Program-made: the position numbers and the translations under genes
From: Acinetobacter zhairuonensis
GTDB lineage: Bacteria > Pseudomonadota > Gammaproteobacteria > Pseudomonadales > Moraxellaceae
Reading direction: 5' to 3'
Assembly: GCF_022601715.1 (NCBI RefSeq)
Contig: NZ_JAKVIM010000020.1
Coordinates: 1 to 64,000, forward strand
Length of the DNA: 64,000 bases
The notes under the pieces: model-generated
What the model was told of the DNA's origin: nothing
What the model saw: only the letters and a program-made list of their open reading frames with translations
Databases searched by the model: none
Shown: piece by piece, positions 8,239-15,773 of the stretch
Position numbering within the stretch: the stretch's first letter is position 1
Layout: each line of letters opens with the position of its first letter

Positions 8239-9693
8239 ATGGAATTTATTCGAGACTATGCGGATTGGTTCTACCTGATTGGTGCCGTCCTTTTTATCCT
8301 CACTTTACGTGGTTTGTCTGGTCCTAAAACAGCAATTCAAGGTAACCGTTACGGTATGATCGCAATGGCGATTGCTGTAGTCACTACCTTCTTTGTGGCT
8401 GAGCATCCAGTGGTTTGGATGATTGGTGGTGCAATGGTGTTGGGTGCGGTAGTAGGTATCGCGCGTGCCAAAACTGTTCCAATGACGCAAATGCCTGAAA
8501 CTGTTGCTCTAATGCACTCATTGGTCGGTTTGGCTGCGGTATTGATTGCGATTGCGGCAATTCTGCACAACAACCAATTGACTGTATTGTTTGAACAAAA
8601 TGAAGCGGCGTTAACTGCTGCGGGTGTTCAGCATGCGCACATGAGTTCAGTGCATTTATTTGAATTGTTCGTGGGTTGTTTCGTCGGTGCCATCACCTTT
8701 ACTGCATCTGTATTTGCTTATGGTAAATTGGCTGCGAAAAAATGGGCAAAAACCATTTCGGGTGCATGGGTTAAACCTGTTCAAGCGACCATCTTTATTG
8801 CAATGTTGGCGTGCGGTTTCTACTTCTTCACCACAGGCAACATGACTGCGTTCTGGGCGATGACTGCATTTGCACTCGCATTTGGTTGGGTGTGGATTGC
8901 GCCAGTGGGCGGTGGTGATATGCCAGTTGTGGTATCGCTTCTTAACTCATTCTCTGGTTGGGCTGCGGCAGGTATTGGTTTCACACTTGAAAACAATATG
9001 TTAATCGTGGCGGGTTCACTGGTGGGTTCTTCTGGTGCGATTCTGTCTTACATCATGTGTAAGGCGATGAACCGTTCAATCATCAACGTCTTGTTTGGTG
9101 GTGCGATGGGTGGTGCAGCAGTGGCAGCAGCAGATAAAGGTGAGCAAGTTCAACGTAACCACCGTTCTGGTTCAGCAGATGACGCAGGTTTCTTAATGTC
9201 AAATGCAGACAGCGTTGTGATTGTACCGGGTTATGGTATGGCGCAAGGTCGTGCACAGAATGCAGTAAAAGAGTTGTGTGAAATCTTGAAAGAGCAGGGC
9301 GTAAAAGTTCGCTTCGCGATTCACCCAGTGGCAGGTCGTATGCCAGGTCACATGAACGTATTACTTGCAGAAGCTGATGTTGCTTATGAAGACATCTTGG
9401 AAATGGATGAGATTAACTCTGACTTCCCTGCAACAGACGTCGTGCTGGTGATTGGTGCGAATGACGTAGTAAACCCAGCAGCGAAAGATGATCCAACATC
9501 ACCGATTTATGGTATGCCGATTCTTGAAGCGCATAAAGCACGTACCATTATGGTGATCAAACGCTCTATGGCAACAGGATATGCGGGCTTGGATAATGAC
9601 TTGTTCTACAATGAAAAAACCATGATGGTCTTCGGTGATGCCAAGAAAGTTGTGGAAGATATGACTAAAGCAATTAATGGTGGCGGTCACTAA
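8239..9693 (+). CDS. pntB: NAD(P) transhydrogenase subunit beta
   Basis: This 484-residue protein carries about nine N-terminal membrane helices (dII) followed by a soluble NADP(H)-binding dIII domain from about residue 300. The dIII motifs VVIVPGYGMA, HPVAGRMPGHMNVLLAEA and VLVIGANDVVNPAA are all intact. It takes hydride from NADH on PntAA and makes NADPH at the expense of the proton gradient. I start at ATG 8239, not at the adjacent in-frame TTG 8236, because AGAGGG is spaced correctly for the ATG. A strong terminator follows. Confidence 0.95.
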   Translation: MEFIRDYADWFYLIGAVLFILTLRGLSGPKTAIQGNRYGMIAMAIAVVTTFFVAEHPVVWMIGGAMVLGAVVGIARAKTVPMTQMPETVALMHSLVGLAAVLIAIAAILHNNQLTVLFEQNEAALTAAGVQHAHMSSVHLFELFVGCFVGAITFTASVFAYGKLAAKKWAKTISGAWVKPVQATIFIAMLACGFYFFTTGNMTAFWAMTAFALAFGWVWIAPVGGGDMPVVVSLLNSFSGWAAAGIGFTLENNMLIVAGSLVGSSGAILSYIMCKAMNRSIINVLFGGAMGGAAVAAADKGEQVQRNHRSGSADDAGFLMSNADSVVIVPGYGMAQGRAQNAVKELCEILKEQGVKVRFAIHPVAGRMPGHMNVLLAEADVAYEDILEMDEINSDFPATDVVLVIGANDVVNPAAKDDPTSPIYGMPILEAHKARTIMVIKRSMATGYAGLDNDLFYNEKTMMVFGDAKKVVEDMTKAINGGGH

Positions 9694-9710
9694 GATTGGA
9701 CGAGTCTTAA

Positions 9711-9737
9711 GAAACCATCCTTCGGGATGGTTTTTTT
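9711..9737 (+). terminator. Intrinsic terminator of the pnt operon
   Basis: AACCATCC pairs with GGATGGTT around a TTCG-containing loop and is followed by T7. The stem is nearly the same as that of the terminator at 10441-10466. Confidence 0.9.
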
Positions 9738-10006
9738 ATTGGGAGCAATTTCATCATTTCATGCGCTTAGGGGGTGTATGATTTTGAATCATTATAACTC
9801 GATGTAAATATAAGCAAAAAGCAATCAAAAATATAATCAAAACATCAGCGAAATAAAGACAAAAAGCAGTCAAAATAATTATGTTAAATGCTTTAAAGAG
9901 GCATATTGTTTGTTTGGTAAATAAGAGTAATTAAATCTATGGGGGACTCGGTGCGCTCCTACATCTATGGAATAAAGGTGTGCCAATGAGCTTGAAGAGG
10001 TGACGT
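9738..10006. other. AT-rich gap before the DUF3303-like gene
   Basis: No gene is visible here. Two imperfect copies of AAAAAGCARTCAAAA lie near 9816 and 9863 within an A-rich stretch. A ribosome-binding site for the next gene (GAGGTG) is at its right end. I cannot assign a promoter. Confidence 0.4.
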
Positions 10007-10285
10007 ATGTTATTTATTTTCAAGTGGAGTAGTCGTCCAGAAAATCGTAATGCAGCAATTGAACGTTTTCTGAAGACAGGAGGTAAACCGCCTGCTGGTG
10101 TAAATATGCTAGGAAGATGGTTTGTTGTGGCACAGCAATCTGGTTTTGCGGTTGCTGAAGCAGATGATGCAGGGTTGTTACAACAGTGGGCGATGGAATG
10201 GAATGATCTTCTCTCCATGGAGGTATTGCCCGCTTTAACCGATGAGCAAGCTGGTCCACTTATGGCGGCGGCTCTAGGAAAGTAA
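10007..10285 (+). CDS. DUF3303-like small protein
   Basis: This 92-residue soluble protein starts MLFIFKWSSRPENRNAAIERF, then has GGKPPAGVNMLGRW and SGFAVAEADD. This is the ferredoxin-like pattern I associate with DUF3303, a family with no known function. GAGGTG is well spaced before the ATG. It is a single-gene unit bounded on both sides by intrinsic terminators with almost identical stems. Its A/B-barrel-like layout could suit binding of a small ligand, but no function can be claimed. Confidence 0.7.
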   Translation: MLFIFKWSSRPENRNAAIERFLKTGGKPPAGVNMLGRWFVVAQQSGFAVAEADDAGLLQQWAMEWNDLLSMEVLPALTDEQAGPLMAAALGK

Positions 10286-10440
10286 AGGGCGTATTAGTAG
10301 TTTGCCTTCCACTGTTTGTTTAATATTGATTTTAGATGAGTTTTGGAATGTTTAGCGTAATTGATGCTGATGTTTGAGAAGTACTTGAAGGCATCATCAG
10401 CGCCATCCTGTTGTATCTTATTATGACTTAACGAACTTTA

Positions 10441-10466
10441 AAAACCATCCTGTAGGATGGTTTTTT
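10441..10466 (+). terminator. Intrinsic terminator downstream of the DUF3303-like gene
   Basis: AAACCATCC pairs with GGATGGTTT around a TGTA loop and is followed by T6. It lies 156 bases after the gene, so the transcript would carry a long 3' tail. Confidence 0.85.
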
Positions 10467-10545
10467 ATGTCTGAAATTTAATTGGGGGTATACAGGGGAT
10501 TAAAAAGAGCAGATTCATACATTACATACTGAATATGTGTTTTGA

Positions 10546-10562
10546 TTGGCATTGATTTTGCA
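10546..10562 (+). promoter_or_regulatory. Sigma-54 (RpoN) type promoter of amtB
   Basis: TTGGCATTGATTTTGCA matches the RpoN consensus TGGCAC-N5-TTGCA. The invariant GG (10548-10549) and GC (10560-10561) are exactly ten bases apart. Transcription would start near 10573, about 20 bases before the amtB ATG. I find no clear NtrC-type palindrome upstream. Confidence 0.75.
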
Positions 10563-10592
10563 TTTTGTGAACAGATCTTTGGGGGATTGTTC

Positions 10593-11933
10593 ATGAAAAA
10601 AATAAACTATATCTACTTCATATTGTTATGGGTTTTATCTACAACAAGTTTTGCTGTAGACCCTGCAACAGCACAAGCACAAAACATTCAAGAAATTCGC
10701 ATTTCGCTCGACAGTGTCTGGGTGGTCATGGGAGGGATTTTGGTCTTTTTTATGCAGGCGGGTTTTGCCTTGGTCGAAAGTGGTTCGGTGCGGGGTAAAA
10801 ACACGGTCAATGTGTTGATGAAAAACTATATGGATGCATGCTTAGGGGGCTTAGTCTTTTGGTTAATTGGCTTTGGTTTGATGTTTGGAATCAATACCAC
10901 AGGTTGGTTTGGTGCAAGTCACTTTGCTCCTAATGCTTTGGATGACTGGCATTGGAACTTGGTGTTCTTTCAAATGATGTTTGCGGCAACAGCAACCACC
11001 ATTGCCAGTGGTGCGATGGCGGAGCGGATTCACTTTGTGGCTTATGTGGTCAGTGCGGCTGTGGTTAGTGGCTTAATTTATCCGGTCTTTGGTAGTTGGG
11101 CATGGGGAAGTCTGTTTGAGGGTGAGGGCTGGTTAAAGTCACTGGGCTTCATTGATTTCGCAGGTTCAACCGTGGTGCATTCGATTGGCGGCTGGGTGGC
11201 TTTGGCAGGTATTGTGGTGCTAGGTCCACGTTTGGGGCGCTTTGGGCGAAATGGTCAATCACATTATTTGGCGGGTCATAACGTACCTTTGGTGGCGCTG
11301 GGTGGTTTTATTCTATGGTTGGCTTGGTTTGGTTTTAATGCCGCGTCTACCGTGAATGCGACAGTCAGTATTGGTCGTATTGCATTGAATACGCACTTGG
11401 CGGCATGTGCGGCAGCTGTTGCTTATATGATGTTTGCTTTAATGCGTGGTAAGGCTATTTTAATCAGAACCACGATTAATGCTTCTTTGGGGGGCTTGGT
11501 CGCAATTACTGCGGGTTGTGCCACCATGTCGCCGTTATATGCGGTGGTGACAGGTTTAGCTGCTGGATTAGTCGTCAGTGTAATGCCTGTTTTGATTGAA
11601 AAATTAAAACTCGATGACGTGGTCGATGCAGTCACGGTGCATGGTTTTTGTGGGGCATGGGGTACATTGGCGGCTGGGCTGTTTTATGAAGCAAGTCCAT
11701 TTAACTCTCAAATTATTTCCATTCAGATTTTAGGCATCATTGCTGGTTTTGTCTGGGGTTTTGGTGTGGCATTTGTGGTGTTCAAAGTATTGGAAAAAGT
11801 TTTGGGTGGATTGCGTGTCAGTAAACAACATGAACAGCGTGGACTGGACTATACCGAACATGCCGAGTTGTCATATCCAGAGTTTCAACGAGATGTGACT
11901 TTTGAAACTGATGGTATGGCCAAACGTCACTAA
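10593..11933 (+). CDS. amtB: Ammonium transporter AmtB
   Basis: This 446-residue Amt/Rh-family channel moves ammonium across the inner membrane. Residues 1-21 look like a cleaved signal peptide (ending TTSFA), followed by 11 membrane helices. The twin pore histidines are present: His196 in STVVHSIGG and His350 in VTVHGFCGAWG. I start at ATG 10593, with GGGGGA upstream. An in-frame TTG at 10542 lies within the promoter. The sigma-54-type promoter suggests induction under nitrogen limitation. The usual partner glnK is not adjacent. Instead an unknown 202-residue gene follows 13 bases later. Confidence 0.93.
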   Translation: MKKINYIYFILLWVLSTTSFAVDPATAQAQNIQEIRISLDSVWVVMGGILVFFMQAGFALVESGSVRGKNTVNVLMKNYMDACLGGLVFWLIGFGLMFGINTTGWFGASHFAPNALDDWHWNLVFFQMMFAATATTIASGAMAERIHFVAYVVSAAVVSGLIYPVFGSWAWGSLFEGEGWLKSLGFIDFAGSTVVHSIGGWVALAGIVVLGPRLGRFGRNGQSHYLAGHNVPLVALGGFILWLAWFGFNAASTVNATVSIGRIALNTHLAACAAAVAYMMFALMRGKAILIRTTINASLGGLVAITAGCATMSPLYAVVTGLAAGLVVSVMPVLIEKLKLDDVVDAVTVHGFCGAWGTLAAGLFYEASPFNSQIISIQILGIIAGFVWGFGVAFVVFKVLEKVLGGLRVSKQHEQRGLDYTEHAELSYPEFQRDVTFETDGMAKRH

Positions 11934-11946
11934 GGAGTTCATAAGT

Positions 11947-12555
11947 ATGCCGAATGAATTATTGACGATAGGACAAAAACGCACTGCGATTGAGCGGGGA
12001 TTAAGCCAATATTTAACAGGAATTGCGCTGGAGCGCGTCCTGAGTTATTGGGAGCAAGAATATGGTGATAAGCCTTCTTTTGTGCTGAATCGTTTTTTAA
12101 GCGAAGTCTGTAATACCGAAGAGTTGCGTTTTTATCGTAAAGATATGCTGCGTCAGGTGTTGTTTGAAATCTCTGAGGTGGAAAAACAAGTTTTACTGCA
12201 AATCAAACCGCAAGCCAAAGAAGAAGCTTCGGTTTCGGCTCAATTAATCGATGCCTTTATGCAGTTCGTTTTGTTTGTGGTGAAAGGTGTTCCGCAGTCG
12301 GACTATCCCGATTTTGATCAGGATGTAAAAGCACGCTTAGCTGATTTGGGTTATGTCATAGCTTCACCTGTTGCCATTCATGAAGATGATTTTGTAGCAT
12401 GTTTGCCTGTAACTAGTTATGCCAAAGTGCTCACCACAATTTATGAAGTGTATTGCGAGTTCTATGGACCGAGTAAAGCTGATTTTATTTTTGCGCGAGC
12501 AAAAGAACAGATTAAGCAGCAATTTATGGATGTCGATCTGCATCAATTGATCTAG
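11947..12555 (+). CDS. Unknown protein co-directional with amtB
   Basis: This 202-residue soluble protein is mainly helical, with no signal peptide or membrane span. I do not recognise the family. It has an N-terminal helical region (IERGLSQYLTGIALERVLSYW), a central FYRKDMLRQVLFEI helix, and a C-terminal part with TIYEVYCEFYGPSKADFIF. I chose ATG 11947 because AAGGAG at 11932-11937 is spaced nine bases before it. Its Shine-Dalgarno overlaps the amtB stop codon, so it should be translated with amtB. The position suggests a role tied to ammonium uptake or nitrogen status, which is inference only. Confidence 0.7.
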   Translation: MPNELLTIGQKRTAIERGLSQYLTGIALERVLSYWEQEYGDKPSFVLNRFLSEVCNTEELRFYRKDMLRQVLFEISEVEKQVLLQIKPQAKEEASVSAQLIDAFMQFVLFVVKGVPQSDYPDFDQDVKARLADLGYVIASPVAIHEDDFVACLPVTSYAKVLTTIYEVYCEFYGPSKADFIFARAKEQIKQQFMDVDLHQLI

Positions 12556-12633
12556 CGGACATACATATACAGAGGGGTAAGGTGCTTCAAGAGAGGAGTG
12601 CTTTATCTATCTGCTCAGTAGAAGATAGAAAAT

Positions 12634-12671
12634 AAAAAAGCCAGTTCGTCTTAGTACGAACTGGCTTTTTT
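12634..12671. terminator. Bidirectional terminator between the amtB operon and rsfS
   Basis: AAAAAAGCCAGTTCGT pairs perfectly with ACGAACTGGCTTTTTT around a short loop. The A and T tracts allow termination from both sides, as expected between convergent genes. Confidence 0.92.
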
Positions 12672-12691
12672 AGACCGAATCGGTCATTTTC

Positions 12692-13093
12692 TTATGCTAC
12701 AGATTCTGGAGCTGTACGCCATAAACTTTCGAGATCGTAAAATTTACGCGCAGTCGGTAACATGACGTGAACCACAACGAGTCCAAGGTCAATCAAGATC
12801 CATTCTGCATCACGTTCACCTTCCACACCAATAGGGCGGAAGCCTGCTTTACGCGCTTCTTCAGCGACATTGTCAGCAAGTGCTTTGACGTGACGAGTTG
12901 ATGTACCGCTAGCAATCACAATCGCATCTGCGACATTGCTGATGCTGCTCACATCAAGTTCAATAATATCTTTTGCTTTTACATCTAATAGAGCTTCATG
13001 TACAACTTTTAAGCAAGCTTGTACGTCTTGAGCTTGAGAATTCATTGCGAGATCGAGAGAATTAGAAGCGCTGGGCGATGGTTCTAAATTCAT
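12692..13093 (-). CDS. rsfS: Ribosomal silencing factor RsfS
   Basis: This 133-residue DUF143/Iojap-family protein binds uL14 on the 50S subunit and blocks joining to 30S when nutrients run out. Family motifs are present: IIELDVSSISNVADAIVIASGTSTRHVKA in two adjacent blocks and GERDAEWILIDLGLVVVHVM near the end. The N-terminal 25 residues are extra relative to E. coli. A second ATG lies at 13045, but neither has a strong ribosome-binding site. In many gammaproteobacteria rsfS sits with nadD. Here it follows the hydroxypyruvate isomerase gene. Confidence 0.92.
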   Translation of the reverse strand: MNLEPSPSASNSLDLAMNSQAQDVQACLKVVHEALLDVKAKDIIELDVSSISNVADAIVIASGTSTRHVKALADNVAEEARKAGFRPIGVEGERDAEWILIDLGLVVVHVMLPTARKFYDLESLWRTAPESVA

Positions 13094-13168
13094 AAAGGGT
13101 CATAATTCCTGACAATAACTCATGTTCTAATATAGCGGTTTTATCACCAAATTTCAATTGTCTGTTTT

Positions 13169-13963
13169 TTAACTTTGTGGATGTTCAGCAAAGTACTTGT
13201 TTTTCCATGCAAATGAGTGATTTGAATGGGCTTGCGGGCGATATTCTGCGGCTATAAAACCTGCGTAATCACTATGGCTTAACCAGTCGAAAATTTCTTT
13301 AAAGTTAATTTGTGCAGTATCTGGTTCATGTCGCCCAGGACAATCAGCAAACTGGATGTGTCCAATCTCAAGAATATTTTCTTTCAATTCTTCCAAGACA
13401 TCTTCGCCCATCATCGCCATGTGATAACAGTCATATTGCATTTTAAGGGCGGGGTGTTGCACAGCTTCCAGAATTTCTTGCGCTTGGGCGATATTCTGAA
13501 TTAAGAAGCGTGGCATGTCAGTGCCATTAATGATTTCAAATACGGGTTGAATATGGTGTTCTGCCAGCATAAAGCAGGCAAGTTTTAAGTTTTTAGCTAA
13601 GGTGTTTAGACACGGGAGTAGGTCACAATCCAACGGTTGCTTGCCTGCTAAAATATTCACATTGGGGACTTTTAACGCCACAGCATATTGGATTGCCAAT
13701 TCAAGCGCTTGGTGAAATTCAATTTCTTTGCCCGGAATACCTGCCAAACCATTTCCGCCTTGCATCAAATCTCCCGCAGGGACATTAATTAAGCACAGGC
13801 TTAAATCATGTTGGGTCAGTTGCTTTTGAATATCTGCAATGCTGAGTTCATAGGGGAATTGAATTTCAACATGTTTGAAGCCATGAGCATAGGCAAGTGC
13901 AAAACGTTCAATGAGTGGCACTTCAGTAAAGATCATGGAAAGATTCACTGCGAGTTTAGTCAT
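13169..13963 (-). CDS. hyi: Hydroxypyruvate isomerase family protein
   Basis: This 264-residue TIM-barrel enzyme (AP-endonuclease-2-like sugar isomerase fold) is predicted to interconvert hydroxypyruvate and tartronate semialdehyde. Metal and substrate residues sit in PVFEIING, QYDCYHM, IGHIQFADCPGRHEPDT and AAEYRP, in the order seen in Hyi/OtnI proteins. AGGAG precedes the ATG. It lies 24 bases after the tartronate semialdehyde reductase gene, so the two likely act in the same glyoxylate/glycerate route. No glyoxylate carboligase gene is in this window. OtnI-type 2-oxo-tetronate isomerase is an alternative. Confidence 0.82.
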   Translation of the reverse strand: MTKLAVNLSMIFTEVPLIERFALAYAHGFKHVEIQFPYELSIADIQKQLTQHDLSLCLINVPAGDLMQGGNGLAGIPGKEIEFHQALELAIQYAVALKVPNVNILAGKQPLDCDLLPCLNTLAKNLKLACFMLAEHHIQPVFEIINGTDMPRFLIQNIAQAQEILEAVQHPALKMQYDCYHMAMMGEDVLEELKENILEIGHIQFADCPGRHEPDTAQINFKEIFDWLSHSDYAGFIAAEYRPQAHSNHSFAWKNKYFAEHPQS

Positions 13964-13987
13964 GAGTGTGCTCCTGCATTTGCATTA

Positions 13988-14857
13988 TTATTCTGCTTCA
14001 ACCTGTTGAATTACTGTGGCTAAGTCTGATTCAGCATAGCCTTTATTCTGATGTGTCTGCAATTGCGATAATGCTTTTTTTGCTACGGGGATATCTAATT
14101 GGAATTTTTCAGCCAATTGCACCGCATTATTTAAATCTTTTGATAAAGTCTGCACCTTCCATTGTACAGGTTCAAACTGATGATTGGCCATTCTTGGTGT
14201 TAAAATTTGAAACGGCTTTGAATCGGCAAAACCACCTGCAAGTGCAGGTGCAAGCAAGGTGGTGTTCACACCTGCTTGGCGTGCCAAGGCAACAGCTTCT
14301 GCAATTAAGGTGCTGTTGGCAGCAACAATCAATTGATTACAAATTTTGGTGGCTTGCCCTGTGCCTGTTTCACCCATACGGGTGACACGTTGAGACAGCA
14401 CATTATAGATAAGACTGAGATTTTGAATCATTTCAGCATCTCCGCCAGCAAAAATCACCAAAGTCCCTTGTTCTGCACCCGCTGTACCGCCAGAGACAGG
14501 GGAGTCAATCCAATGCACACCATCTTGTTGTGCAAGTACTGCTAAGGCTTTGGTTTTATCTACAGATAAGCTAGAGAAATCCACAATGACTTGATTTGCT
14601 GTCCAGAATGGTCGAATTTGCTCAATGACCTGTTCAGCAGCGTGATCATCTGAAAGGCAGGTCAGGATGACAGGATAGTCTGCAATCTTGTCCAATTCTA
14701 AGGCTGTGGCACCTAAATCAATCAGTACATCACATGCAGCAGCGGTTCTGTTCCATACAGCCACTTCAAATCCAGCCTGAATCAATCGGGTTGCCATACG
14801 GCTGCCCATGAGTCCCATGCCTAGAAATGCAATTTTCGTATTACGATCAAAACTCAT
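13988..14857 (-). CDS. Tartronate semialdehyde reductase / 3-hydroxyisobutyrate dehydrogenase family
   Basis: This 289-residue beta-hydroxyacid dehydrogenase begins with the Rossmann motif IAFLGMGLMGSRMA. It has the substrate motif DSPVSGGTAGAEQGTL and the catalytic-Lys region GTGQATKICNQL. It reduces a semialdehyde with NAD(P)H. Pairing with a hydroxypyruvate isomerase gene 24 bases downstream favours tartronate semialdehyde as substrate (GarR/GlxR role), while 3-hydroxyisobutyrate dehydrogenase remains possible. AGAGAG is upstream of the ATG. It probably shares a transcript with the crotonase gene 36 bases upstream. Confidence 0.82.
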   Translation of the reverse strand: MSFDRNTKIAFLGMGLMGSRMATRLIQAGFEVAVWNRTAAACDVLIDLGATALELDKIADYPVILTCLSDDHAAEQVIEQIRPFWTANQVIVDFSSLSVDKTKALAVLAQQDGVHWIDSPVSGGTAGAEQGTLVIFAGGDAEMIQNLSLIYNVLSQRVTRMGETGTGQATKICNQLIVAANSTLIAEAVALARQAGVNTTLLAPALAGGFADSKPFQILTPRMANHQFEPVQWKVQTLSKDLNNAVQLAEKFQLDIPVAKKALSQLQTHQNKGYAESDLATVIQQVEAE

Positions 14858-14893
14858 TGGAATCTCTCTATAGCTTATTCTTGTTGCGCAAAA

Positions 14894-15682
14894 TTATTGG
14901 AACTGGCGCGGCACAAATTGAACCTCGGGTTGTTTGTCTTTTTTGCGTGCCAATTGACTGTTTTTACCTAATAAAAGTTTCAATTGCCAGATTTTTTCTA
15001 AACGTAAAGATTTACGCGGTTGATGTTCCATCGCATCCAGCACCTGTTTGGCTGCGGCGAGGGCATCTGGAGAACGTTGCAGCATTTCCTCTGCAAGGGC
15101 TTGGGCTTGTTGAAGTGGCGACTCAGACAAATGCGTCACTAAGCCAATCTGTTTGGCATAATTGGCGTCGAAAATACGGGCAGTCAGGGTGAGTTCTTTG
15201 GCTAAATCCAGCCCAATCACGCCTTTCAGTGAACGGCTTAAACCCATATCAGGTACTAATCCCCAACGACTTTCCATAATTGACATTTGGGTATCTGGGT
15301 GGGCAATTCGGATATCTGCTGCCAACGCCAATTGCATGCCCGCACCAAAACAAAAACCTTCTAAAGCCGCAATCACAGGAACAGGCAGTTCTTGCCAAAT
15401 TAAAAACGCTTTTTGGAAGAGACTTTGTCCTGGTTTAACCAATTCCCACGCCGCATAGGCTCTGTTTTTAGGGTTGTTCAAGTCGGCAAGATCAATCCCT
15501 GCACTAAATACATGGGCTTCACCAGTTAAAATCACGCAGCGAATGCTGCGATCTTTTTTCAGTTGCTTTGCGACTTTGACCAGTTCATTCAGTAAAGCAA
15601 AGCTCATGGCATTGCGTTTTTCTGGACGGTTTAAACTGACTGTTGCGATTCCATTCTGTTTTTCTACACGTAATAAAGCCAT
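14894..15682 (-). CDS. Crotonase family, probable dienoyl-CoA isomerase or enoyl-CoA hydratase
   Basis: This 262-residue enoyl-CoA hydratase/isomerase family protein has the CoA-binding RPEKRNAMS and oxyanion-hole blocks HVFSAGIDL and GFCFGAGMQLA. The Glu of classic hydratases after G-A-G is replaced by Gln. A Glu and an Asp eight residues apart occur in MESRWGLVPDMG, the spacing of the Glu/Asp pair in delta(3,5)-delta(2,4)-dienoyl-CoA isomerase (ECH1). That suggests isomerase activity. I start at ATG 15682 (MALLRVEKQNG). A longer frame from 15742 adds an unlikely Cys/His-rich tail. It would serve fatty acid beta-oxidation. Confidence 0.8.
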   Translation of the reverse strand: MALLRVEKQNGIATVSLNRPEKRNAMSFALLNELVKVAKQLKKDRSIRCVILTGEAHVFSAGIDLADLNNPKNRAYAAWELVKPGQSLFQKAFLIWQELPVPVIAALEGFCFGAGMQLALAADIRIAHPDTQMSIMESRWGLVPDMGLSRSLKGVIGLDLAKELTLTARIFDANYAKQIGLVTHLSESPLQQAQALAEEMLQRSPDALAAAKQVLDAMEHQPRKSLRLEKIWQLKLLLGKNSQLARKKDKQPEVQFVPRQFQ

Positions 15683-15773
15683 GTTGGATACTCTAATTTT
15701 GCTTTGCTTCGGAGCATAGCATGTGCATGGATGCCCATGCATGACAGCTCAGTCACATCTTTTTTTTCTGAAA

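Noticed and set aside
15723-15740. TGCATGG inverted repeat upstream of the crotonase gene
   Set aside because: It is a short, low-complexity GCATG-rich palindrome with no T tract or promoter context. Not enough to call a site.
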